From: Gemmatimonadales bacterium | GTDB lineage: Bacteria > Gemmatimonadota > Gemmatimonadetes > Gemmatimonadales > JACORV01 | Length of the DNA stretch: 34,810 nt | Reading direction: 5' to 3' | NCBI GenBank assembly: GCA_030697825.1 | Contig: JAUYOW010000099.1 | Span: 1 to 34,810, forward strand | Shown here: piece after piece, positions 7,999 through 15,983 of the stretch | Layout: the number at the start of each line of letters is the position of its first letter | Numbering within the stretch: the first letter of the stretch is position 1 | The notes under the pieces: generated by a model | Seen by the model: the letters and a program-made list of their open reading frames with translations, nothing else | Database searches by the model: none | Told to the model about the DNA's origin: nothing | Translations under genes and position numbers: made by a program

Positions 7999-10377
7999 TT
8001 ACGGCCAGTGGGCGTCCCAGCCGCCGTCCTCGTTGGGCTCGTTGTCGGCGGCGGGCGCGCCGGCGCCCTCGGGCCGCCTGATCTCGTAGTTGCGCGGCGG
8101 CTCCATGCCCGCGAGGTAGCGCACGAAATAGTCCCAGCGCCGCCGGATGAAATACGGCTCGGTAAGGCTGTGCGGCCGGTCCGGCGCGATGATGAAGTCG
8201 TAGTCGCGGTTGGCCCGGGTCAGCGCGTTGATGAGCTGTATCGTCATCGCCGGGTGGACGTTGTCGTCCATGTCGCCGTGCATGAGGAGCAGGTGGCCCC
8301 GAAGGTTCTCGGCGAGCGTCTGGTTGGCCGACGCCGTGAAGTTGTCGGTGCGCCGGACCGTGTCGCGCACCAGCAGCCCCTGATACTTCTCGGCCCAGTA
8401 GATGTTGTAGCTGCGGTTGTCGTGGTTGCCGGAGCTGGAGACGGCCACCCGGTAGAAGTCGGGATAGCGCAGCATCGCGTCCGTCGAGGCGAAGCCGCCG
8501 CCCGAATGGCCCCAGATGCCCACCCGGTCGATGTCGATCCAGCGGTAGCGCGCGGCCAGCTGGCGGAGCGCAGCGACATGGTCCGGGAGCCCGTTGTCGC
8601 CGAAGTTGCCGTAGTAGTTGTCGTGGAAGGCCTTCGACCGGAGCGGAGTGCCGAGGTGGTCGATGCGGACCACGATGAACCCCAGCTCCGCGACGGCGCG
8701 CGCTTCGGCACCGCTGCTCCACGCCCAGCGGCCCACGCTCCCCACCTGCGGGCCTGGGTAGATGTTCTCGACGATCGGATAGCGCCGGGTCGAGTCGAAG
8801 TCCGACGGGCGGTACATCACGCCGTAGATGTCGGTGACGCCGTCGCGCGCCTTGGTGGTGAACACCTCACCCGGCGTCCAGCCGAAGGCGGCGAGGCGTG
8901 AGACGTCGGCGGTCTCGAAAGTGCGGATAACGCGGCCGTCGGGCGCCGCGCGCAGCACGGTGACCGGCGGGCGCTCGATCCTCGAGTAGCTGTCCACGAA
9001 GAACCGGCCGTCCGGAGAGAACGTCACCTCGTGGCTGGCATCCTCGGGCGTGATCAGCGTGAGCCCGGTGCCGTCGAAGTTCACCCGATAGAGCTGGGCG
9101 TAGTAGAGCAGCCGGCCCGGCTCGCGGCCCCGGGCGGTGAAGTAGATCTGGCGCGCGATCTCATCCACGTGCGCTACCCAGCCCACGGCCCACGCGCCCG
9201 AGGTGATCTGGTTCTTGAGCCGGCCGTCGGGGCCGAAGCGATAGAGGTGCGCCCACCCGTCGCGCTCCGACCACCAGATCAGGTCCTGCCCGTCGCGCGT
9301 GGTGTACCAGCTGGCCGGGTCTTGGGGGCTGGTCTCGACCCACGTGCGCGCCGAGTCCGCGGCGAGGACGCGGCTTTGCCCGGTGGCGGCGTCCGCTTCG
9401 ATGAGGTAGATGGCCTTGGAGGCGCGGGTCTGGAAGGTGAAGTGCAGCTTCTGCGAGTCGCTGGTCCACAACGAGTCGCGCGGCGTACCGCCCAGGGAGA
9501 GCTGTGCGGGTTGCGCCGGCAGCTCGACCCGTACGGCCTGGCGGCTCGTCACGTCGATCACGTAGAGGCTGGGCTTGGGGATGATGGTGTCGCCGGGCAG
9601 GGCGTAAGGCTGGGTGAACATCCGGGGCCGCTGCGACGTGTAGGAGATGTAGGGCATCAGTCCCACGCCCCGCACGTCCTGGCGGTTCGCGGCGATCCTG
9701 CGGGAGTCGGGCGACCAGCGCAGGTTGGGCGGCCCGCTGGGCCGGCGCCGGAGTTGCTGCTGCGGGCCCGGATCGCCCTGGCCGTACCACCAGTCGCGCA
9801 TGCCGTCGGTGGTGAGCTGCGTCGAGTCGCGCGTGGTGGTGGTGTCTCCCGGGCGGCGGAAGGGCCGCACCCAGACGTTATAGCCGGAGACGAACGCTTC
9901 CGTCGTCGAGTCGGGTGAGACCACGAAGCGGCGACGGTCGGGGAGCGTGTCGCTCACCGTGCAGGCGTACGTGGCCAGCACGCACACGAAGCGCTTGCGG
10001 TTGGCGCTGAACTCGATGGCGCGCTCGTGGTCCGTGAAGCGGAAGCTGGTGAACGGGAGCCGGCCCGGCTCGTAGGCGGTATCTCGCGCCACCGACATCG
10101 CCGCGGCGAGGCGCCCGTTGTCGAACAGCAGCTGGCGGGTGTTACGCACCGGGTCCACTACCACGTACTCGGCGCCGCTGCCGGTCTTGTTGCGGTACCA
10201 GAAGCGCGTCTTGTCCACCATCCAGTTGGGCCGCACCGAGTCGCCGGCCACGATGGGCGATGCGTTCCACGGCAGGAACCGCTCGGCGCGGGTGTAGTCC
10301 ACCTGCTGGGCGGCCAGGATGATGGGGGTGAACGCGAGCACGGCGGCCAGCGTGCAGCTGCGGAGCACGGGTCTCAT
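7999..10377 (-). CDS. S9 family peptidase, dipeptidyl-peptidase IV type
   Basis: The product is 792 residues from ATG 10377; a GTG one codon upstream is equally plausible because GGAGG sits 6 nt before it. Residues 1-23 are a signal peptide (LAAVLAFTPIILAAQQ). A long N-terminal beta-propeller with PD40-like strands (LRWSPDSRRIA, VTFSPDGRFFV) is followed by the alpha/beta-hydrolase domain. The catalytic triad can be placed: Ser625 in GHSGGGF, Asp704 in HGDMDDNVHP, and His736 in DRPHSL. DPP-IV type enzymes remove dipeptides, typically Xaa-Pro, from peptide N-termini in the periplasm. It is transcribed divergently from feoAB and probably monocistronic. Confidence 0.92.
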   Translation of the reverse strand: MRPVLRSCTLAAVLAFTPIILAAQQVDYTRAERFLPWNASPIVAGDSVRPNWMVDKTRFWYRNKTGSGAEYVVVDPVRNTRQLLFDNGRLAAAMSVARDTAYEPGRLPFTSFRFTDHERAIEFSANRKRFVCVLATYACTVSDTLPDRRRFVVSPDSTTEAFVSGYNVWVRPFRRPGDTTTTRDSTQLTTDGMRDWWYGQGDPGPQQQLRRRPSGPPNLRWSPDSRRIAANRQDVRGVGLMPYISYTSQRPRMFTQPYALPGDTIIPKPSLYVIDVTSRQAVRVELPAQPAQLSLGGTPRDSLWTSDSQKLHFTFQTRASKAIYLIEADAATGQSRVLAADSARTWVETSPQDPASWYTTRDGQDLIWWSERDGWAHLYRFGPDGRLKNQITSGAWAVGWVAHVDEIARQIYFTARGREPGRLLYYAQLYRVNFDGTGLTLITPEDASHEVTFSPDGRFFVDSYSRIERPPVTVLRAAPDGRVIRTFETADVSRLAAFGWTPGEVFTTKARDGVTDIYGVMYRPSDFDSTRRYPIVENIYPGPQVGSVGRWAWSSGAEARAVAELGFIVVRIDHLGTPLRSKAFHDNYYGNFGDNGLPDHVAALRQLAARYRWIDIDRVGIWGHSGGGFASTDAMLRYPDFYRVAVSSSGNHDNRSYNIYWAEKYQGLLVRDTVRRTDNFTASANQTLAENLRGHLLLMHGDMDDNVHPAMTIQLINALTRANRDYDFIIAPDRPHSLTEPYFIRRRWDYFVRYLAGMEPPRNYEIRRPEGAGAPAADNEPNEDGGWDAHWP

Positions 10378-10503
10378 CACTGCGATCCTCCGATGGGTCG
10401 GGCGCGCCGCCCCCTGGGGAGGGTGGCGGGAACAAAGTGCAGGGAAAACGAGATCGTAGCTAGTGTACGCTTACGCAGGGAGACGGCCCGCCGTTGCGTC
10501 ATT

Positions 10504-10530
10504 GTGAAGCCTCCTTCATTCTCGCTTCAC
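10504..10530. promoter_or_regulatory. Inverted repeat upstream of feoA, candidate operator
   Basis: Perfect 7-bp arms GTGAAGC (10504-10510) and GCTTCAC (10524-10530) flank a 13-bp centre. The repeat lies 35 bp before the feoA start, between the divergent S9 peptidase and feoAB genes. It is not a recognisable Fur box. It could be an operator or an RNA hairpin in the feoA leader; there is no T-run to make it a terminator. Confidence 0.3.
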
Positions 10531-10564
10531 GGCGGCTTGGCCCCCGGGGTCGCTTTTTTCCTTC

Positions 10565-10834
10565 GTGAACAAGAGCGCTCCCGATTCCCGACCCGCGGCT
10601 TCCGCGCGATCCCTGGCCGAGCTCTCCGAGGGCGACACGGCCTCGGTGGTGACGCTCGATCTGGAGGCCGAGGTCGCGATCCGGCTGATGGAGCTGGGCT
10701 TCATCCCCGGAAGCCGCGTGACGGCCGGGCCCAGCGCGCCGGGCGGCGACCCGCGCGTCTTCCGGGTGGACGGCAGCGAGGTCGCGCTGCGGCGCGAGAC
10801 GACTCGGCACATCGTGGTGGAGGCCGTGTCGTGA
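10565..10834 (+). CDS. feoA: FeoA domain protein, ferrous iron transport accessory
   Basis: An 89-residue product starting at GTG 10565. Residues 16-88 form a FeoA SH3-like domain: SLAELSEGDTASVV, then IRLMELGFIPGSRV, and VALRRETTRHIVVE at the end. FeoA is a small cytoplasmic protein thought to act on the FeoB transporter. Its TGA overlaps the feoB GTG as GTGA, so translation is coupled. No good Shine-Dalgarno is visible before the start, and the upstream 180 bp holds an inverted repeat that may regulate expression. Confidence 0.9.
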   Translation: MNKSAPDSRPAASARSLAELSEGDTASVVTLDLEAEVAIRLMELGFIPGSRVTAGPSAPGGDPRVFRVDGSEVALRRETTRHIVVEAVS

Positions 10835-12723
10835 GCGCCTGTCACACACCGGTGCTGGATACGCCGGCGCGGCGCGGAAAGCGGACCCGCCCGGGCACGG
10901 TGGCGATCGTCGGCGCGCCGAACTCCGGCAAGTCCACCCTCTTCAACCGGCTCACCGGGCTCAGGCAGAAGGTCGCCAACTATCCCGGGGTCACGGTCGA
11001 GCAGCGGGCCGGGACGGTGTCGCTGCGCGACGGTCGCACGATGACGCTGATCGACCTGCCGGGCTCGTACGGGCTCACGCCGCGCAGCGAGGACGAACGG
11101 GTGGTCGAGCGGGTCCTGCACGGCCGCATGCCCGGCATCCCGCGTCCCGACGCGGTACTGCTGGTGCTCGACGCCACCAACCTCGGTCGCAACCTCGCCC
11201 TCGCCGCGCCGGTCCTCGCGCTCGGGCTTCCGACCCTGGTGGTGCTCAACATGGCCGACGAGCTGCGCGCGCGGGGCGGCACGCTCGACACGGCGCAACT
11301 GGCGGCCGAGCTCGGCGCGACGGTCGCACTGGTCAGCGCCACCCGCGGCGAGGGCCTCGATACGGTGCGCCGGTTCCTCGAGGGCACGTTCGCGGTCCCG
11401 GCCCGCATCGAGCTGCCCGTCATCCAGAACGTGCCGGCGTGCCGCCTGTGGGCGGGGCGCATCGCCGACCAGTCGGCCTATCGGGCGCCGGCGCCGCCCG
11501 CTTGGACGCGGCGCCTCGACGCCGTCTTCCTCCACCCCGCCCTTGGCCCGCTGGTCTTCCTGGCCGTCGTGGTCGCGGTATTTCAGGCGATGTTCACCGT
11601 GGCACGGCCATTCATGGACGGCGTCGAAGCGCTCGTCGTCGGCTCCGGCCACTGGATCGGCGCCACGTTGCCTGCATCGATGCTGCGGGACCTGCTGCTG
11701 CAGGGCGTGTGGGCCGGCGTGGGCTCGGTGCTGGTGTTCCTCCCGCAGATCCTGCTGCTGTTCCTCTTCATCGGGATCCTGGAGGACTCCGGGTACCTGG
11801 CCCGCGCGGCGGTCATCACGGACCGCACGATGGCCCGCGTGGGGTTGCAGGGAAAGTCGTTCATCCCGCTTCTCTCGGCATACGCGTGCGCGGTGCCGGC
11901 GATCATGGCCACGCGGACGATCGAGAACCGCCGGGACCGCCTCGCGACGATACTGATCGCGCCGTTCATGACCTGCGCGGCGCGTCTGCCGGTATACACG
12001 CTCATCATCGCCGCCTTCCTGCCGGAGCGGCGGGTGCTGGGGCCGCTGCTTGGCACCCGAGCCGCAGCGCTGCTCGGGCTCTACGTCCTCGGGTTCCTGG
12101 CGGCGGTGGCGACGGCGCGGCTGCTCAAGTCCACCATCCTGAGAAGCGGGCGAGCGCCGTTCATCCTCGAGCTGCCGCCGTACCGCTGGCCCACCTTCCG
12201 CTCCCTCGGCCTGCGCCTCGTCGACCGGGCCAAGATCTTCCTCCTCCGCGCTGGGACCATCATCCTGGGCGTCACCGTGGCGCTGTGGTTGCTGGCGCAC
12301 GTGCCGCTCACCGACGGCCGGGCGCCCGCGATCGCCGACAGCGTCGCCGGGACCTTGGGCCGCGCCGTCGAACCCGCCATCGCCCCGCTCGGATTCGACT
12401 GGCGGATCGGCATCGGCCTGGTGACCTCGCTGGCGGCGCGCGAAGTGATCGTGGGCACGCTCGGCGCCATTCACGGCGTCGAAGGCTCGGAGTCGTCGGC
12501 GGGACTGCAGCAGGCCTTGCGGAAGAACCTGGCGCCGGGCGGCGCCGTGGCGCTCCTGGTCTTCTTCGCGTTCGCCATGCAGTGCGTTTCGACGCTCGCG
12601 GTGGTGCGGCGCGAGACCGGGAGCTGGAAGTATCCGCTGCTCCAATTCACTTACATGCTGACGCTCGCCTATCTGGGCGCGCTCGCGGCCAACCAGATCG
12701 TGGGCCGGCTGGTCGCGAGCTGA
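10831..12723 (+). CDS. feoB: Ferrous iron transporter FeoB
   Basis: This 630-residue protein starts at GTG 10831, set by the GTGA overlap with feoA. The N-terminal G domain shows G1 GAPNSGKST (28-36), G2 within NYPGVTVEQ, G3 DLPGSYGL and G4 as NMADE, the form FeoB uses. The membrane domain has multiple helices and the two Gate motifs, ACAVPAIMATRTI and FMTCAARLPVY, each with its conserved cysteine. The protein imports Fe2+ across the inner membrane. At 630 residues it is shorter than E. coli FeoB (about 770) but within the range of compact forms. A supply of ferrous iron would suit the iron-sulfur-rich benzoyl-CoA reductase encoded further along, though a link is only inferred. Confidence 0.95.
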   Translation: MSACHTPVLDTPARRGKRTRPGTVAIVGAPNSGKSTLFNRLTGLRQKVANYPGVTVEQRAGTVSLRDGRTMTLIDLPGSYGLTPRSEDERVVERVLHGRMPGIPRPDAVLLVLDATNLGRNLALAAPVLALGLPTLVVLNMADELRARGGTLDTAQLAAELGATVALVSATRGEGLDTVRRFLEGTFAVPARIELPVIQNVPACRLWAGRIADQSAYRAPAPPAWTRRLDAVFLHPALGPLVFLAVVVAVFQAMFTVARPFMDGVEALVVGSGHWIGATLPASMLRDLLLQGVWAGVGSVLVFLPQILLLFLFIGILEDSGYLARAAVITDRTMARVGLQGKSFIPLLSAYACAVPAIMATRTIENRRDRLATILIAPFMTCAARLPVYTLIIAAFLPERRVLGPLLGTRAAALLGLYVLGFLAAVATARLLKSTILRSGRAPFILELPPYRWPTFRSLGLRLVDRAKIFLLRAGTIILGVTVALWLLAHVPLTDGRAPAIADSVAGTLGRAVEPAIAPLGFDWRIGIGLVTSLAAREVIVGTLGAIHGVEGSESSAGLQQALRKNLAPGGAVALLVFFAFAMQCVSTLAVVRRETGSWKYPLLQFTYMLTLAYLGALAANQIVGRLVAS

Positions 12724-12747
12724 CCCTCCGGGCGCCGGCCCGGGTCG

Positions 12748-12777
12748 GGGCGCCGGTGGTGTCGCGCACCGGAGCCC
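12748..12777 (+). terminator. GC-rich hairpin after feoB, possible terminator
   Basis: An 11-bp stem with one mismatch (left arm ending CCGGTG, right arm starting CACCGG) encloses an 8-nt loop, 25 nt after the feoB stop. It has no downstream T-run, so intrinsic termination is doubtful; it may stabilise the transcript end. The rest of 12724-12909 contains further GC-rich copies of a GGGCGCC(G/A)GCCCGG element. Confidence 0.3.
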
Positions 12778-12909
12778 GGGCGCCAGCCCGGTGGCAGACC
12801 GGCGCCCGCCCCCTTATGTTTCCGCCCGGTTCCGGGGCGCCGCCGATGGCCGGAAGTCCAGGTCTCGGGCGGCGCTTCGTTGTTTCACACTCAGCAGTGC
12901 AGGGCGAAC

Positions 12910-13467
12910 ATGAAGGCGACCGAGATCCGCAAAGGGCACGTCCTGTTGATGGAGGGGCAGCCCTGCCGTGTGATGGACTTCCAACACCGGACCCCCGGCA
13001 ACCTGCGGGCGTTCGTGCAGCTCCGGATGCGCAACCTGATCAGCGGTAACACCTTCGACACGCGGGTCGCCGCCACCGACTTCATCGAGGAGGCGCGGCT
13101 CGACGTGAAGGAGTACCAAGTGATGTACCGCGACGATTCGGGCGTGCACGTCATGGACACCGAGAACTACGACCAGTCCACGCTCAGCAACGAGATCGTC
13201 GGCGACATGGCGCAGTGGCTGGAGCCGGAGATGCACTTCCAGGCCGAGCTGCTGAACGGCACGGCGGTGGGCATCCGGCTTCCGGCGGCGATGGAGTACA
13301 CCATCCTGGAGACGTCGCCGGTGATGCGGAGCGCGACCAAGACGGCGAGCACCAAGCCGGCCAAGCTGAACAACGGCGCTACCATCCAGGTGCCTGAGTT
13401 CCTCGAGGAGGGGACGCGGGTGCGGGTGGACCCGCGGTCGGGCCAGTATCTGGAGCGGGCGAAGTAA
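12910..13467 (+). CDS. efp: Translation elongation factor P, atypical loop
   Basis: A 185-residue protein, the standard EF-P length, with three beta-barrel domains (KOW-like N-terminus, central OB, C-terminal OB ending EGTRVRVDPRSGQYLERA). ATG 12910 is chosen by alignment with family N-termini; an in-frame GTG at 12880 is less likely. EF-P rescues ribosomes stalled at proline runs. In E. coli the domain I loop is KPGKGQAF with modified Lys34; here the loop reads TPGNLRAF, so the residue at the tip is Asn31 instead of Lys or Arg. Loops of this kind occur in some other phyla, but no canonical lysine or arginine modification could take place at that position. It is convergent with the rhomboid gene (4-nt gap). 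Confidence 0.93.
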   Translation: MKATEIRKGHVLLMEGQPCRVMDFQHRTPGNLRAFVQLRMRNLISGNTFDTRVAATDFIEEARLDVKEYQVMYRDDSGVHVMDTENYDQSTLSNEIVGDMAQWLEPEMHFQAELLNGTAVGIRLPAAMEYTILETSPVMRSATKTASTKPAKLNNGATIQVPEFLEEGTRVRVDPRSGQYLERAK

Positions 13468-13471
13468 CGAC

Positions 13472-14227
13472 TCAGGTCTGCGGGCTAAAGCGGTCGAGGA
13501 AGGATCGCTCGTCCGCGGAGAGGCCGGTCACACCGTGCTCCGCCAGCTTGGCCGCGACCCGTTCGTACTCCTCGCGGTTGACCGGGTGCAGCGTCTCGGG
13601 GCGGATGCGCGCCCAGCGTTCGGTCTGAGCCGCGCTGACCCGACCGGGCGCCGAGCCGGCCATGGCCTGGAACCGTGCCGCCGGCGAGCGCAGCTCCGCC
13701 CACTTGAGATAGAGGTATCCGCCCGCGAAGCCGCCCAGATGGGCAAAGTGTGCTACGCCCGATCGGGCGCCGCCGAACCCGCCCATCAGCCCGCCCGCCA
13801 CCATGAACACGATGAGCCACCGCGCCTCGACACCGAAGACCCCGTACAGGTAGACCTTCGCCCGCGGCCAGTAGCGGGCGTAACCGAGCATGACGCCGAA
13901 GACCGCTCCCGACGCGCCGACGATGTGCGCGTAGGGCGTGAGCAGCGACAGCACCGCGCCGCCCAGACCGCTCACGAGGTAGAGCCCGATGAAGCGCCGC
14001 CCGCCCAGCCGGAGCTCGAGCTGCGGTCCGAAGAAGAACAGCGACAGCATGTTGAAGAAGAGGTGCGTGAAACCGCCGTGCACGAATTGGTAGGTGAACG
14101 CGCGCCATGGCTGGGTGAGGAGCAGCGCCGGCACGAGGTCGAGGAGCGACATCAGGCCGGGCAGGCCCATGCCGACGAAGAGCACGAAGACGTTGGCGAA
14201 GATGAGGCGCGCGACCCAAGGTGTCAT
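13472..14227 (-). CDS. Rhomboid family intramembrane serine protease
   Basis: The protein has 251 residues, with about six membrane helices in residues 5-180. The catalytic dyad is Ser106 in GASGA and His163 in HFAHLGG. The HGGFTHLFFNM segment (50-60) is the conserved L1/TM2 region. Rhomboids cleave membrane proteins within or near their transmembrane segments. A soluble C-terminal tail of about 70 residues (from about 180) follows, which is longer than in minimal rhomboids and has no recognisable domain. It is convergent with efp and divergent from msrP. Confidence 0.92.
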   Translation of the reverse strand: MTPWVARLIFANVFVLFVGMGLPGLMSLLDLVPALLLTQPWRAFTYQFVHGGFTHLFFNMLSLFFFGPQLELRLGGRRFIGLYLVSGLGGAVLSLLTPYAHIVGASGAVFGVMLGYARYWPRAKVYLYGVFGVEARWLIVFMVAGGLMGGFGGARSGVAHFAHLGGFAGGYLYLKWAELRSPAARFQAMAGSAPGRVSAAQTERWARIRPETLHPVNREEYERVAAKLAEHGVTGLSADERSFLDRFSPQT

Positions 14228-14278
14228 GGTACCTAGGCTAGTCCCGCGGTGCGACGCGCGCCACCCAAACCGGGGAAC

Positions 14279-14305
14279 GGGAACCGATTGCTCGGGTAAT
14301 CCGTT
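14279..14305 (+). promoter_or_regulatory. Candidate ECF-sigma promoter for msrPQ
   Basis: GGAACC at 14279-14284, then about 17 bp, then CGTT at 14302-14305, which resembles the GGAAC/CGT layout of extracytoplasmic-function sigma promoters. It lies about 70 bp before the msrP start, in the divergent rhomboid-msrP gap. MsrPQ repairs oxidised periplasmic proteins, so envelope-stress control would be sensible. The match is short and could be chance. Confidence 0.25.
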
Positions 14306-14374
14306 TCACCCATTGCCGACGTAATATGTAGGAGTTTCGCCGCGCCCTGAGTGCGCGGCCAGAGGAACGCCGCC

Positions 14375-15280
14375 ATGCTGATCCGCCGCCCGCCCGACAT
14401 CCCCACCTCCGAGATCACGCCGGAGGAGCTGTACTTCGACCGCCGGAAGTTCCTCGCCGCGGTCGGCTTCGCCGCGGCCGGCCTCGCGCTCCCGCGCCTC
14501 GGGGCCGCGCTGCCGAGGCAGCGCGACGACGCGCCCAACTCGTTCGAGCAGATCACCGGCTACAACAACTTCTACGAGTTCGGCACGGGGAAGGAAGACC
14601 CGTCGGAGAACGCGGGGACGTTGCGGCCGCGGCCGTGGACGGTGGAGATCTCGGGCGAGGTAGCCCGGCCGGCGCGCTACGATATCGACGACCTGCTCCG
14701 CGGCCTGACGGTCCAGGAGCGAGTGTACCGGCATCGCTGCGTCGAAGCGTGGTCGATGGTCATCCCGTGGAACGGCGTCCAGCTGCGCGACATCATCAAC
14801 CGTGTTCAGCCCACGTCGCGCGCCCGGTTCGTCGAGTTCACTACGCTCCTCGACCCGGTACAGATGCCCGGCCAGCGGCGCGGCGTGCTGCCGTGGCCGT
14901 ACGTCGAAGCGCTGCGCATGGACGAAGCGATGCACCCGCTCACCATCATCGCCACGGGGCTCTACGGCCGCCCGCTCCCCAACCAGAACGGCGCGCCGCT
15001 CCACGTCGTGATCCCGTGGAAGTACGGATTCAAGGGCGCGAAGTCCATCGTTCGCATCCGGTTCAGCGAGCAGCAGCCGGCCAACACGTGGAACCTGGTC
15101 GCGCCGGACGAGTACGGCTTCTACGCCAACGTGAACCCCGAGGTGGACCACCCGCGCTGGAGCCAGGCCCGCGAGCGTCGCATCGGAGAGTTCCTGCGCC
15201 GGCCCACCCTGCCTTTCAACGGCTATGCGGATCAGGTGGCGTCGTTATACACCGGGATGGACCTGAGGCGGAACTACTGA
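14375..15280 (+). CDS. msrP: MsrP, periplasmic molybdopterin methionine sulfoxide reductase catalytic subunit
   Basis: The product is 301 residues from ATG 14375, preceded by AGAGGAA at about 8 nt. Residues 22-43 are a Tat signal ([19 protein letters not shown]), so the enzyme is exported folded with its cofactor. The sulfite-oxidase-fold core contains [16 protein letters not shown]; Cys122 is the expected molybdenum ligand. MsrP reduces free and protein-bound methionine sulfoxide in the periplasm. Its partner msrQ starts 10 nt downstream, the usual arrangement. Confidence 0.95.
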   Translation: MLIRRPPDIPTSEITPEELYFDRRKFLAAVGFAAAGLALPRLGAALPRQRDDAPNSFEQITGYNNFYEFGTGKEDPSENAGTLRPRPWTVEISGEVARPARYDIDDLLRGLTVQERVYRHRCVEAWSMVIPWNGVQLRDIINRVQPTSRARFVEFTTLLDPVQMPGQRRGVLPWPYVEALRMDEAMHPLTIIATGLYGRPLPNQNGAPLHVVIPWKYGFKGAKSIVRIRFSEQQPANTWNLVAPDEYGFYANVNPEVDHPRWSQARERRIGEFLRRPTLPFNGYADQVASLYTGMDLRRNY

Positions 15281-15290
15281 GCCGGTCGTC

Positions 15291-15983
15291 ATGCCGAGGC
15301 TGATCAAGCGGGCGGCCAAGCCCGCGCTGTTCCTGCTCTGTCTCGTCCCCCTCGGCAAGCTCGTCGTGGACGGGCTCACGGGGAACCTCGAGGCCGAGGT
15401 CATCAAGGACATCACTCACCGCACCGGCTTCTGGGGCATCACACTCATCACGGTGACGCTCGCCGTGACGCCGCTGCGCCGGGTTACGGCCTGGAACGGG
15501 GCGGGGCGGTACCGGCGGATGCTCGGCCTGTTCGGCTTCTTCTACATCGTGCTGCACTTCCTCATCTACCTCGTGCTCGACCAGTTCTTCGCGTGGCAGG
15601 AGATCGTGAAGGACATCGCCAAGCGGCCGTACATCACCGTGGGGTTCACCGGCTTGGTACTCATGATCCCGCTCGCCTTCACGTCCACCGCGAAGAGCGT
15701 GAAGCGGCTCGGCAGGAAGTGGGTGCCGCTGCACAGCCTGATCTACGTGACCGCGCTTGCCGGCGTCGTTCACTTCGTGTGGTCGCAGAAGGCCGACATC
15801 TCGGTGCCGACGCGCTACGGGGTGATCCTGATCGTACTGCTGGCGCTGCGGCTCGTGCCGCGCAGTAGATTGTCGGCGTGGAGTTCCACCCTCTTCCGGA
15901 ACAACGACGCGCGATCGAGGCTCCCCTCGGCCCCATCCTCGTCGTCGCCGGCCCCGGAGCCGGCAAGACCTTCTGCCTCATAG
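15291..15983 (+). CDS. msrQ: MsrQ, haem-binding membrane partner of MsrP
   Basis: The 230-residue product contains about five or six membrane helices with histidines suited to haem binding in YIVLHFLIYLV and PLHSLIYVTALAGVVHFVW. MsrQ passes electrons from the quinone pool or a flavin reductase to MsrP. The family usually ends soon after the last helix (about 200 residues), here near VLLALRLVPRSRL. The final 35 or so codons are Ser/Pro/Ala-rich and overlap the start of the helicase gene by 106 nt; they look like read-through of the helicase Walker region in another frame. A native stop may have been lost, or an indel may be present. Confidence 0.88.
   Translation: MPRLIKRAAKPALFLLCLVPLGKLVVDGLTGNLEAEVIKDITHRTGFWGITLITVTLAVTPLRRVTAWNGAGRYRRMLGLFGFFYIVLHFLIYLVLDQFFAWQEIVKDIAKRPYITVGFTGLVLMIPLAFTSTAKSVKRLGRKWVPLHSLIYVTALAGVVHFVWSQKADISVPTRYGVILIVLLALRLVPRSRLSAWSSTLFRNNDARSRLPSAPSSSSPAPEPARPSAS

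Noticed and set aside
10516-12645. A 709-codon minus-strand frame opposite feoB
   Set aside because: It is an antisense shadow; the plus strand encodes intact G-domain and Gate motifs.
12724-12909. GGGCGCC(G/A)GCCCGG repeats as a CRISPR or mobile-element end
   Set aside because: There are only two or three short GC-rich copies, irregularly spaced, with no spacers, cas genes or transposase nearby.
12880-12912. EF-P start at GTG 12880
   Set aside because: It adds ten residues not seen at EF-P N-termini; ATG 12910 gives the normal 185-residue protein.
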